Assembly (NCBI GenBank): GCA_964517075.1
Contig: CAZFAT010000270.1
Coordinates: 1 to 5,096 of the forward strand
Source: CAZFAT01 sp964517075
GTDB taxonomy: Bacteria; Acidobacteriota; Vicinamibacteria; Vicinamibacterales; SCN-69-37
Length of the DNA stretch: 5,096 bases
Reading direction: 5' to 3'
Part shown: positions 1 through 5,096 of the stretch, piece after piece
Numbering within the stretch: position 1 is the first letter of the stretch
Layout of the letters: the number at the start of each line of letters is the position of its first letter
Translations under genes and position numbers: made by a program
The notes under the pieces: model-generated
The model's input: the letters and a program-made list of their open reading frames with translations, nothing else
Told to the model about the DNA's origin: nothing
Databases searched by the model: none

Positions 1-356
<356 letters not shown>

Positions 357-635
357 AATGCGTCGCCCTTCGCTCCCCCCTCTCGGAGGGCGCTCCGGGA
401 CAACCCGTTCAACCCTCGAAGCCTGACAATTCGGCTCTTCGGATTCGAGCCAGCGTCCGAGTCGTCAGACGGGGCTTTCTCCCCGCCGGACCGCGAATCA
501 CTCCGCGGAACGACCCCTGCGCCGGCTCACGTCAAGTGTGAGGCAGCCCGGTCCCGACTACCCGCCTTTCGACGAGTCACCGCGACCACGCTACCCGCTG
601 ATACTCGACGGGCTGTGCTTGCACGTTCTATCTAG

Positions 636-648
636 TTTTCAAAGAACC
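636..648 (-). promoter_or_regulatory. boxA antitermination element of the rRNA leader
   Basis: The minus strand reads GGTTCTTTGAAAACT, a near match to the bacterial rrn boxA (TGYTCTTTGAAAACT type, very like the Bacillus form). In E. coli the NusB-S10 (NusE) pair loads on boxA RNA and makes the polymerase resistant to Rho over the untranslated rRNA. It sits about 280 bases before mature 16S and 22 bases after a strong hairpin, matching the boxB-then-boxA order of rrn leaders. Confidence 0.87.
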
Positions 649-670
649 GGGGACCTCATCGCGGCCCGGA

Positions 671-703
671 GTTCCCTGCGGGCACGACCGTGCCCAGGGG
701 AAC
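671..703 (-). promoter_or_regulatory. strong leader hairpin, boxB-like position
   Basis: A two-part perfect stem: GTTCCC (671-676) pairs with GGGAAC (698-703), and GGGCAC (680-685) pairs with GTGCCC (690-695), with a small asymmetric internal loop (TGC / AG) and a 4-base loop. It lies between the downstream promoter and boxA, where rrn leaders carry the boxB hairpin. No T-run follows on the minus strand, so it is not an intrinsic terminator. If transcription starts about 7 bases after the -10 box, the hairpin is at the very 5' end of that RNA. Confidence 0.75.
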
Positions 704-709
704 CTTCCA

Positions 710-738
710 ACTTTAGGACAGTGCTGTGTCGCTGTCAA
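710..738 (-). promoter_or_regulatory. rrn promoter P2 (sigma70-type)
   Basis: The minus strand has a perfect -35 TTGACA (738-733), an exact 17-bp spacer, and a -10 TAAAGT (715-710; 4 of 6 matches to TATAAT, with the key first T, second A and last T kept). The predicted start is near 704-702, giving a leader of about 350 bases before 16S. Position directly upstream of the leader hairpin and boxA supports it as the core rRNA promoter. Confidence 0.82.
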
Positions 739-762
739 CCCCGAAACGCCAGGCCGTTGGTC

Positions 763-776
763 CGTCAGGCCTGACG
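763..776. repeat. 14-bp perfect palindrome between the two rrn promoters
   Basis: The sequence CGTCAGGCCTGACG is a perfect inverted repeat with no loop. It lies 24 bp upstream of the P2 -35 box (positions 739-762 separate them) and downstream of the P1 start. A spacer-less palindrome of this kind suits a dimeric DNA-binding protein better than an RNA hairpin, but no regulator can be named from sequence. Confidence 0.6.
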
Positions 777-844
777 TGGGACCCATGCCGCACCACTGAT
801 GGCACCTCAAACAGGCGCCTTCGCCGTGCGCTCAGGCAATTTTC

Positions 845-873
845 AGTCTACGCCTCGAATCCGGCAGCGTCAA
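845..873 (-). promoter_or_regulatory. rrn promoter P1 (sigma70-type, upstream of the tandem pair)
   Basis: The minus strand has -35 TTGACG (873-868; 5 of 6), an exact 17-bp spacer and -10 TAGACT (850-845; 4 of 6 with the key bases kept). The -35 box begins 40 bp after the tyrS stop codon. The predicted start is near 838-837. Spacing to P2 is 135 bp between equivalent bases, similar to the tandem rrn promoters of E. coli. Strength is inferred from match and position only. Confidence 0.7.
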
Positions 874-913
874 GAACTCGTCGCTCCTGCGTCCTGTCGG
901 CCGAAACCGCGAT

Positions 914-2137
914 TCACGCTTGCCGGAGCGTCACCAGCACCGCTCGCCGCCCCACCTCGAGCAAAATCGGGGCTTGCTGCGCGGCGGCCAGCCGGTGCCG
1001 GCCATCGTTCACACGTTGCCGGCCGACTCTGACCCCGCCCTGCTGAATCTTCCGCATGGCTTCGCTCGCGGATGCCGCCAGGCCGGCACCCACCATGACC
1101 TTCGTCAGGGCCATGGACTCGCCCTCGACCGTCAGGACCACCTGTGGCAGGGTTTCGACGGCGATTTCTCCCCGACCGAACCGGGCCTCGAAAGTCTCGC
1201 GCGCCCGACGCGCGGCCGGCTCACCGTGGAAATCGCCCACGACGAGACCGGCCAGGGCAGCCTTCGCCTCCTTCGGATGGACGCGACCGGCGGCCACGTC
1301 GCCCTTCAGAGTCGCAATATCCCCGACCGTGCGGTCGGTAAGCAGTTCGTAGTACCGCCACATGAGCTCGTCGCTGATGGACATGAGCTTGCCGAACATC
1401 TCCCCGGGAGCCTCGGTGATGCCCACGGCATTGCCGAGGCTCTTGGACATCTTCTCGACGCCGTCCAGGCCCTCGAGGAGGGGCACGGTCATCACGACCT
1501 GCGCATCGAGGCCGTACGAGGGCATGACGTCGCGACCCACATTCAGATTGAAGAGCTGGTCGGTGCCACCCAGCTCCACGTCAGCCTTGAGCACGACCGA
1601 GTCGTACGCCTGGGCCAGCGGGTACAGGAACTCGTGCACCGCGATAGGCCGGCCCGCCTCATAGCGCTGCCGAAAATCGCGCCGTTCGAGCATCTGCGCG
1701 ACGTTGTACCGGGACGCCAGCCGAATCATGCCCTCGGCACCCAGCGAACTGAGCCAGCGCGAATTGAATTCGACGACCGTCTTCGCGGGATCGAGGATTC
1801 CGCCCACCTGTGCCTGGTATGTGGCAGCGTTCGCCGTCACCTCGTCCGGCGTCACGGGCGGCCGCGTCTTCGATCGGCCGGAGGGATCGCCAATCAGCGC
1901 CGTGAAATCTCCGACGACGAACACCACCCGGTGCCCGGCATCCTGGAAATGCCTCATCTTGCGCAGGATGACGGTGTGACCGAGGTGCAGATCCGGCGCT
2001 GTCGGATCGAATCCGACCTTGATCGTCAATGCCCGTCCGGCAGCGAGCGCGTGCTCGATCTTCGATCGAAGCTCGCCGCGACGGACCACATCGACGCAGC
2101 CGCGCGTGAGAAAGACCAACTGCTCGTCTGCAGTCAT
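914..2137 (-). CDS. tyrS: Tyrosyl-tRNA synthetase (TyrZ-like class I synthetase)
   Basis: Cytoplasmic enzyme that activates tyrosine with ATP and loads it on tRNA-Tyr. The 407-residue product has the class I HIGH box as HLGH (51-54) inside DPTAPDLHLGH, the GGTDQ stretch (190-194), the KMSKS loop (229-233), and a C-terminal S4 RNA-binding domain (about 343-382). The DPTAPDLHLGH form is typical of the TyrZ-type branch, and the length is close to the usual 400-425. The frame is open upstream to 2317, but ATG at 2137 is chosen because it gives the family N-terminus; the extension overlaps purN and reads as an arginine- and serine-rich shadow. The gene follows the purN stop by 13 bp. I see no good Shine-Dalgarno there, so reinitiation after purN is likely. 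The TGA stop is close to rrn promoter P1. Confidence 0.97.
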   Translation of the reverse strand: MTADEQLVFLTRGCVDVVRRGELRSKIEHALAAGRALTIKVGFDPTAPDLHLGHTVILRKMRHFQDAGHRVVFVVGDFTALIGDPSGRSKTRPPVTPDEVTANAATYQAQVGGILDPAKTVVEFNSRWLSSLGAEGMIRLASRYNVAQMLERRDFRQRYEAGRPIAVHEFLYPLAQAYDSVVLKADVELGGTDQLFNLNVGRDVMPSYGLDAQVVMTVPLLEGLDGVEKMSKSLGNAVGITEAPGEMFGKLMSISDELMWRYYELLTDRTVGDIATLKGDVAAGRVHPKEAKAALAGLVVGDFHGEPAARRARETFEARFGRGEIAVETLPQVVLTVEGESMALTKVMVGAGLAASASEAMRKIQQGGVRVGRQRVNDGRHRLAAAQQAPILLEVGRRAVLVTLRQA

Positions 2138-2150
2138 CACACGCGAGAGC

Positions 2151-2792
2151 TTACCGTAGCGGCGGTTCGTGGTGGTCGAACTGCACCCGTCGCCCCACGA
2201 GGTGCCACGGGCGATGGAGGACACGGTGAATCGCCTCGGGATAGAGATCGTGTTCGACGGACAGCAGCCGGGCCGACAGCGTCTCCGCCGTGTCGTCGTC
2301 GAAGACGGGCACGGCACGCTGTAGCACGATCGGACCGGCGTCCAATTCAGCGGTGACGAAATGCACCGTCACTCCGGTGATCTTCACCCCGTGATCGACG
2401 GCTTGCTGCTGAGCGTTCAGGCCGGGGAAGGCGGGCAACAGCGAGGGATGAATGTTGAGAATGGGACGCGGATACCTGTCGAGCAGCGAAGGTCCCACCC
2501 GTCGCATGAATCCGGCCAGGCAGACGAGATCAACGCTGGCGGCCGTCAGGACCTCGGCGAGCGCGGCGTCGAACGCGTTCCGATCCGGGAAGTCCCCGTG
2601 CGCCAGCACCCGTGTCGGCAGACCCGCGGCGGCTGCGTGCCCGAGCCCCGGGGCCTCCGCACGGTTGGTCAACACCAGCGCGATATCAGCCTCCAGACGA
2701 CCATCTGTTACCGCGCGGATGATCGCCTGGAGATTGCTACCGCGCCCAGAGACCAGAACCGCAATTCGACGCCGACCCGTCTGCGTCAGCAT
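2151..2792 (-). CDS. purN: Phosphoribosylglycinamide formyltransferase 1 (GAR transformylase)
   Basis: Transfers a formyl group from 10-formyltetrahydrofolate to GAR, giving FGAR, the third step of de novo purine synthesis; cytoplasmic. In 213 residues it shows the phosphate-binding GRGSN (16-20), the folate-side segment CLAGFMRRVG (91-100), the catalytic pair N113 and H115 in NIHPSLLPAFPG, and the catalytic Asp D151 in the VHFVTAELDAGPI segment (143-155). Length is within the family's usual range. The ATG at 2792 has only a weak AAGG just before it. It ends 13 bp before tyrS. Its usual partner purM lies upstream in the same direction but is separated by an antisense RAYT-like gene, so purN relies on long read-through from purM or on a promoter inside the 2793-3394 interval; I could not identify one by eye. 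Confidence 0.97.
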   Translation of the reverse strand: MLTQTGRRRIAVLVSGRGSNLQAIIRAVTDGRLEADIALVLTNRAEAPGLGHAAAAGLPTRVLAHGDFPDRNAFDAALAEVLTAASVDLVCLAGFMRRVGPSLLDRYPRPILNIHPSLLPAFPGLNAQQQAVDHGVKITGVTVHFVTAELDAGPIVLQRAVPVFDDDTAETLSARLLSVEHDLYPEAIHRVLHRPWHLVGRRVQFDHHEPPLR

Positions 2793-2860
2793 GACCTTGG
2801 GGCACCTGTCGAGTGTCCGGCGGAGGCGGCATCAGGCTTGCTACGCTCCTCGGCGCCAGG

Positions 2861-2865
2861 GGAGG
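2861..2865 (+). promoter_or_regulatory. ribosome binding site deciding the RAYT-like start
   Basis: GGAGG lies 7 bases before GTG at 2873, an excellent Shine-Dalgarno arrangement, which favours 2873 over the upstream in-frame GTG at 2813. A nearby CTCCT (2846-2850) could pair with part of GGGGAG (2859-2864) and partly hide the site; this is suggestive only. Confidence 0.7.
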
Positions 2866-2872
2866 TCGTCAC

Positions 2873-3823
2873 GTGCCGGATACCCGCCAACAAGCCACTC
2901 CGAAGGATTTCTTTCACGTCGTGCAACGTCGGTCGAGGCGCGCCCACGCGTTGCTCAGGGCGCACGACTATCGCGGGTTTCTCGCGATTCTGAGCGAGGG
3001 CTTCGGCCGGTATCCCGTCAGACTCATTGCGTACTGCCTCATGCCCACCCATTGGCATATTGTCGCAGGCCCTGCTGACGCGCACCGCGTCGCCCGACTG
3101 GCGGCCTGGGTAGCCCATACCCACATGCAGCGCCGGTGTACGTTCCAGGGGCACGCGCTGCCCGCACGGGACACCGTCGCACCGCCCCAGCTCCTGCGCC
3201 TCGGGAGAGCCGCCGACCTGCTGCGTGCGTGCTGCGAGGTTGAGCAGCAGGCGTTGCGGGCCGGCTTCGTCTCGCGAGCCCAGGACTGGCCCTGGTGCAG
3301 CGCCGCGGAACGATTCCAGGCCAACCCGCGCCTGCCTGTCGTCAGTACACCGTTCCTCGGATCGCATGCCTGGCTCGGTCTGATTAACAGTTCGTCAACG
3401 GACTTCGCCAAGGACCCACGGCGCCTCGCCTCGGGTCCGCAGGTCTTCCAGCAGGTCCGGCGCATCACCAGGGCCACACACGAGCACGAGACCGACGCCC
3501 ATGTTGAACGCCCGGAACATCTCGCTCTCTGGAACCTGGCCAGCCCCCTGGAGCCACGCGAAGAGCGGAGGAATCGTCCAGCTCCCACGGTCAATCGTGA
3601 ATGTCAAACCCTCGGGCAGCGTGCGGGGAAGGTTCTCGACGATGCCGCCGCCGGTGATGTGCGCCATGCCCTTCAGTCGCCCGCCGTCGAGGAGCGGCCC
3701 CATCGCCGACAGATACGATCGATGCGGGCGAAGCAACGCGCGACCCACGGTCTCGCCGAGGTCGCTGACCACGCTGTCCACTCGCAGCTTCAGTCGATCG
3801 AAGATAATGGCGCGCGCCAGTGA
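2873..3823 (+). CDS. RAYT / Y1-family (IS200-like) transposase-related protein, probably catalytically dead, with antisense tail
   Basis: Related to REP-associated tyrosine transposases, single-stranded DNA nucleases of the HUH class. Visible from the GTG start: the N-terminal FFHVVQRRSRR strand (13-23), the HUH pair H60 and H62 in AYCLMPTHWHIV (53-64), and the C-terminal signature ALRAGFVSRAQDWPWCSA (127-144). Oddities: residues after Y54 contain no tyrosine, and the place where the family has its nucleophile (the R-Y-V before the NPxRAG helix) reads C-E-V, with Glu at about 122. The usual W/Y-Q-G-R segment appears only as FQGH (91-94) and the preceding loop is shortened. Similarity ends near residue 172 (about 3388), just before the purM stop at 3395; the frame then continues 429 bp antisense to purM until TGA at 3821. 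So the family domain is probably C-terminally clipped, and the last ~145 residues are likely non-native. It may be a domesticated or decaying copy. Family assignment is firm; function is not. Confidence 0.82.
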   Translation: MPDTRQQATPKDFFHVVQRRSRRAHALLRAHDYRGFLAILSEGFGRYPVRLIAYCLMPTHWHIVAGPADAHRVARLAAWVAHTHMQRRCTFQGHALPARDTVAPPQLLRLGRAADLLRACCEVEQQALRAGFVSRAQDWPWCSAAERFQANPRLPVVSTPFLGSHAWLGLINSSSTDFAKDPRRLASGPQVFQQVRRITRATHEHETDAHVERPEHLALWNLASPLEPREERRNRPAPTVNRECQTLGQRAGKVLDDAAAGDVRHALQSPAVEERPHRRQIRSMRAKQRATHGLAEVADHAVHSQLQSIEDNGARQ

Positions 3824-4387
3824 ATACCCGTTGGTGTGGAGACCCGACGAAGGCAGCGCAACCAGCGTGTCCCCGCGAACGATGCGGCTCCCGTCGATGA
3901 GGTGCGCCCGTGACACGACTCCGACGATGAATCCGGCGATGTCGTACTCACCCTCGGCGTAGAACCCGGGCATCTCCGCGGTTTCCCCGCCGAGCAAGGC
4001 GCAGACATTCTCCCGGCAGGCCCGTGCGACACCGGTCACGACCTGCTCCACCACAGCCGGCGCGAGGCGCGCGGTGGCCAGGTAGTCCAGAAAGAAGAGC
4101 GGGCGGGCGCCCTGGACAAGAATATCGTTGACGCAGTGATTGACGAGATCGACGCCGATCGTGTCGTGCACGCCGGCGAGAAACGCGACCTTCAGCTTCG
4201 TCCCGACGCCATCCGCGCTCGCGACGAGCACGGGATCCTGAACGCCTCCATCGAGCGCGAACAGTCCACCGAAGGCGCCAACCCCGGACAGCACCGCGGG
4301 GGTGTACGTCGTGCGAGCCAGCAACTTGATGCGCCGGACGGCGTCGTTGCCGGCATCGATATCCACTCCCGAGTGGCGATAGTCCAC
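3395..4387 (-). CDS. purM: Phosphoribosylformylglycinamidine cyclo-ligase (AIR synthetase)
   Basis: Closes FGAM to AIR using ATP, the fifth step of de novo purine synthesis; cytoplasmic, normally a homodimer. The 330-residue product is full length (E. coli about 345). It carries GVDIDAGNDAVRRIK (7-21), the ATP-loop ASADGVGTKLKVA (56-68), DLVNHCVNDI (80-89), GGETAEMPGFY (133-143), SSGLHTNGYSLAR (180-192), HITGGGIVENLPR (243-255) and FNMGVGLV (294-301), in family order. The start is GTG at 4387, chosen because it places the conserved SGVDIDAG stretch correctly and has AGGGGA four bases upstream. The upstream HEAT-repeat gene stops in that site, so the two are probably translationally coupled. 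The 3' end is overlapped antisense by the tail of the RAYT-like frame. Confidence 0.98.
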   Translation of the reverse strand: MDYRHSGVDIDAGNDAVRRIKLLARTTYTPAVLSGVGAFGGLFALDGGVQDPVLVASADGVGTKLKVAFLAGVHDTIGVDLVNHCVNDILVQGARPLFFLDYLATARLAPAVVEQVVTGVARACRENVCALLGGETAEMPGFYAEGEYDIAGFIVGVVSRAHLIDGSRIVRGDTLVALPSSGLHTNGYSLARAIIFDRLKLRVDSVVSDLGETVGRALLRPHRSYLSAMGPLLDGGRLKGMAHITGGGIVENLPRTLPEGLTFTIDRGSWTIPPLFAWLQGAGQVPESEMFRAFNMGVGLVLVCGPGDAPDLLEDLRTRGEAPWVLGEVR

Positions 4388-4391
4388 CTGG

Positions 4392-4397
4392 TCCCCT
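4392..4397 (-). promoter_or_regulatory. purM ribosome binding site overlapping the upstream stop codon
   Basis: AGGGGA on the minus strand lies four bases before the GTG start of purM. Its first two bases are the last two of the TAG stop (4398-4396) of the HEAT-repeat gene. Ribosomes ending there would sit on the purM start site, so coupling is likely, and the site supports the GTG choice. Confidence 0.7.
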
Positions 4398-5096
4398 AGA
4401 ACTCCGCGATCTCAATCACCGCGGCGGCGGTGCGTCGCCGGACGGAATCGGCAGGCGCGTCCCAGTGCGCCCGCCGGATCTGCACGTAGAAACGCTCCTC
4501 GTCAAGGTCCTCGGACAGCATGTCGAAGGCTTCCCGGAGGAGCAGGATGGCCGGCTTCACGTCAGGTTGCGCCTCGAGGAACTGCAACATCCGGAGCGGC
4601 TGCCGAATCGCGACCGTGCCCACCCCCAGCGCGATCGCCGCCCGGGCCGGATCCTGTGAACGGAGGCCCTGCTCGACGAGAACGCGGAGTGCCCCCTCGC
4701 GACCGCCGATGGCCAGCACGGCGGCTGCGTGAACCGCCCCGCGCAGCAGCGGCTGATGGCCATCATTGACGGCCGCGAACTGCAGGCTCTCGGTCACATA
4801 CGCGGTTCGCGCGTCGCAATCGATGCCGATGAGACAGAAGGCCGCCGAGATCGTCGGCTGGACGTCGCGGGCGGCCGCCTTTTGCAGCGTCGCCAGCGTG
4901 CCCTTCACGGACGGATCGCCGATGCGGCCGAGGGCCGTGATGGCATCGTCCTGCAAGGGACCATCGAGGAGCGCCACGTCTGTCAGCGGCTTGAGGGCAT
5001 AGCGCGCCCCGTAGTCACCGAGCGCGGAGATCACGGCGCCCCGGAAGAAGTCGTCGCCGCGGAGCACCAGCGGCAACACGGTGTCCCGCGCCGTGG
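4396..5096 (-). CDS. HEAT-repeat protein, C-terminal part (5' end beyond the right edge)
   Basis: I do not recognise a named family. The frame is open to the right edge (codons before the GTG at 5079 read T-A-R-D-T), and the first visible residues are already mid-repeat, so the true start is outside the window. About 233 residues are seen. Helical pairs of HEAT / PBS-lyase type recur: FFRGAVISALGDYGARYALKPL, then QDDAITALGRIGDPSVKGTL, PTISAAFCLIGIDCD, RGAVHAAAVLAIGGREGALRVL and DPARAAIALGVGTVAIRQPL. The last ~60 residues are non-repeat, helical and charged. Such repeats form an alpha-solenoid scaffold for protein binding; no catalytic motif is visible. The gene stops at TAG (4398-4396), 8 bp before the purM start, and is probably co-transcribed with purM, though no purine-specific role can be inferred. 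No signal peptide can be judged because the N-terminus is missing. Confidence 0.82.
   Translation of the reverse strand, partial: TARDTVLPLVLRGDDFFRGAVISALGDYGARYALKPLTDVALLDGPLQDDAITALGRIGDPSVKGTLATLQKAAARDVQPTISAAFCLIGIDCDARTAYVTESLQFAAVNDGHQPLLRGAVHAAAVLAIGGREGALRVLVEQGLRSQDPARAAIALGVGTVAIRQPLRMLQFLEAQPDVKPAILLLREAFDMLSEDLDEERFYVQIRRAHWDAPADSVRRRTAAAVIEIAEF

Larger units (their letters stand above)
357..709 (-). other. rRNA operon leader (pre-16S transcribed spacer)
   Basis: Non-coding leader between the downstream rrn promoter and mature 16S. It contains a strong hairpin (671-703), boxA (636-648), and further short perfect stems at 491-508 (CCGCG/CGCGG), 470-485 (CGGGG/CCCCG), 433-451 (GGCTC/GAGCC) and 378-390 (CCCTC/GAGGG). 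The part nearest 16S would be expected to pair with the spacer beyond 16S to form the RNase III processing stalk, but that partner is outside the window, so this cannot be shown. I see no tRNA and no credible protein gene here; the open frames on either strand lack family signatures. Confidence 0.8.

Noticed and set aside
433..451. tRNA T-arm-like text (GGCTCGAATCC) in the rRNA leader
   Set aside because: No acceptor, D or anticodon stems could be placed around it; it is just a 5-bp hairpin.
470..508. Leader hairpins (470-485, 491-508) as a possible terminator
   Set aside because: No T-run follows on the minus strand, and they lie inside the rRNA leader downstream of boxA; a terminator there is implausible.
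2138..2317. 60-residue N-terminal extension of TyrS
   Set aside because: It overlaps the purN 3' end, is rich in R, S and T with no family match, and the ATG at 2137 gives the normal TyrS N-terminus.
920..2356. Long plus-strand open frame of 478 codons opposite tyrS
   Set aside because: It mirrors tyrS codons in a GC-rich genome, shows no recognisable motif, and tyrS on the other strand has every family signature.
2813..2872. Upstream GTG start for the RAYT-like gene, adding 20 residues
   Set aside because: No good ribosome binding site precedes it, whereas GGAGG sits 7 bases before GTG 2873, and the family begins close to that point.
2786..3594. Minus-strand open frames (193 and 208 codons) opposite the RAYT-like gene
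   Set aside because: No domain is visible, and the plus strand carries recognisable HUH and DWPW signatures; these are shadows.

Overview
The window looks like a piece of a GC-rich bacterial chromosome with housekeeping content, read almost entirely on the minus strand. From right to left it holds the end of a HEAT-repeat protein gene, purM, a small transposase-family gene on the opposite strand, purN, tyrS, and then the promoter and leader region and first ~356 bases of a 16S rRNA gene, which runs off the left edge. The 16S 5' end (ATCAACGCTGGCGGCGTGCC after the universal start motif, and the V2 stretch CCTTCCGAAAGGAGGGCTAA) resembles Acidobacteriota, possibly the Vicinamibacteria / subdivision 6 group. 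That placement is recalled from memory, not searched, and is moderately confident at phylum level only.

Region by region: 1-356 is the 16S rRNA 5' end (minus). 357-913 has no protein gene; it is the rrn control region. It carries two tandem sigma70-type promoters, each with an exact 17-bp spacer, a 14-bp perfect palindrome between them, a strong hairpin at the predicted start of the downstream transcript, a clear boxA antitermination element, and several short leader hairpins before mature 16S. 914-2137 is tyrosyl-tRNA synthetase, and 2151-2792 is purN (GAR formyltransferase). 2873-3823 (plus) is a RAYT/Y1-type transposase-like gene. 3395-4387 is purM (AIR synthetase). 4396-5096 is the C-terminal part of a HEAT-repeat protein, open at the right edge.

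PurM and PurN act in de novo purine synthesis and are commonly neighbours in one operon. Here they keep their order and direction but are separated by about 600 bp holding the oppositely oriented RAYT-like gene, so the cluster may be a non-contiguous operon. The HEAT-repeat gene ends inside the purM ribosome binding site, and purN and tyrS are 13 bp apart, so the minus-strand genes look co-transcribed toward the rRNA operon. No obvious intrinsic terminator separates tyrS from the first rrn promoter.

The most unusual object is the RAYT-like protein. It keeps the HUH histidine pair (HWH) and the recognisable C-terminal RAG-V-RA-DWPW signature, but it has no tyrosine after residue 54, so the usual catalytic tyrosine is missing. 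Its reading frame then runs 429 bp antisense into purM with no stop of its own.
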